A stretch of DNA of 13,678 nt, taken from assembly GCA_019116185.1 (NCBI GenBank), contig DXCD01000173.1:1-13678 (forward strand). Reading direction: 5' to 3'. The notes below the pieces were generated by a model. The model worked only from the letters and a program-made list of their open reading frames with translations. It did no database searches and was not told where the DNA came from. The position numbers were made by a program, and so were the translations under genes. The DNA comes from Candidatus Mediterraneibacter stercorigallinarum (GTDB lineage: Bacteria; Bacillota; Clostridia; Lachnospirales; Lachnospiraceae). Positions 13,564 to 13,678 of this stretch are shown in pieces (within the stretch, counting starts at the first letter, position 1; each line of letters opens with the position of its first letter).

Positions 13564-13678
13564 TTATGCAGTCTCTTCTGAGTTTTTCCTAATCTGAACA
13601 GCAGTGTCGAGTATTCTTTTCGCTGTCCCCATATTGTCTTTAAAAAGAACTGGGATGCTACCCACACTTCGGAACGGT
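13564..13678 (-). CDS. C-terminal end of an unidentified protein (cut by window edge)
   Basis: An open frame enters from the right edge and ends with two stop codons in a row (TAA then TAG). It encodes 37 residues including SVGSIPVLFKDN and AKRILDTAVQIRK, with a charged end NSEETA. The stretch looks like a soluble protein end with an amphipathic helix, and a probable terminator follows it, which supports a real gene. I do not recognise the family. It converges with spoVAC. Confidence 0.6.
   Translation of the reverse strand, partial: PFRSVGSIPVLFKDNMGTAKRILDTAVQIRKNSEETA

Noticed and set aside
1..13678. CRISPR arrays, tRNA or rRNA genes, insertion sequences, phage genes
   Set aside because: No regularly spaced repeats, cloverleaf-like sequences, transposase motifs or terminal repeats with target duplications were seen by eye.

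Overview
The window looks like chromosomal DNA from a spore-forming, Gram-positive anaerobe of the Clostridia, most likely a Lachnospiraceae relative. This is inferred from the sporulation genes spoVAC, spoVAD and spoVAE, strong AGGAGG-type ribosome binding sites, lipoprotein signal peptides and intermediate GC content. No species is assigned. Almost everything is on the minus strand; only spoVAC reads on the plus strand. I saw no tRNA, rRNA, CRISPR array or insertion sequence.

From left to right the window holds: the 5' end of pstS (phosphate-binding lipoprotein) with its promoter; a five-gene operon for uptake and breakdown of 2-aminoethylphosphonate (AEP), transcribed as ATPase - fused permease - binding lipoprotein - phnW - phnX (6039 down to 557); an RpiR/SIS-family regulator (6306-7187); glmS (7369-9207) with a strong promoter and an intrinsic terminator inside its leader; a Na+/phosphate cotransporter with a PhoU-like tail (9501-11141); spoVAE and spoVAD (minus strand); spoVAC (plus strand, divergent); and the last codons of an unidentified minus-strand gene at the right edge.

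The left three quarters form a phosphorus-acquisition neighbourhood. The binding protein, permease and ATPase would bring AEP in. PhnW would transaminate it with pyruvate to phosphonoacetaldehyde and alanine, and PhnX would split the C-P bond to give acetaldehyde and phosphate. PstS and the Na/Pi transporter handle free phosphate. Hexamers of the TTTACA/TTAACA type repeated at exactly 11 bp, which is the geometry of PhoP boxes in Bacillus-type bacteria, lie upstream of all three units (pstS, AEP operon, Na/Pi gene), suggesting a shared Pho regulon.

A second regulatory layer is visible. A palindrome TGTAGA-N3-TCTAC(A/G) occurs both in front of the RpiR-type regulator and in front of the AEP operon, and a related 17-bp palindrome lies inside the regulator gene between them. 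This suggests that an RpiR-type protein controls itself and AEP catabolism on top of phosphate control. The other points worth attention are the glmS leader (promoter, terminator, no recognisable glmS ribozyme) and the split, divergent spoVA locus with a sigma-G-like promoter on each side.
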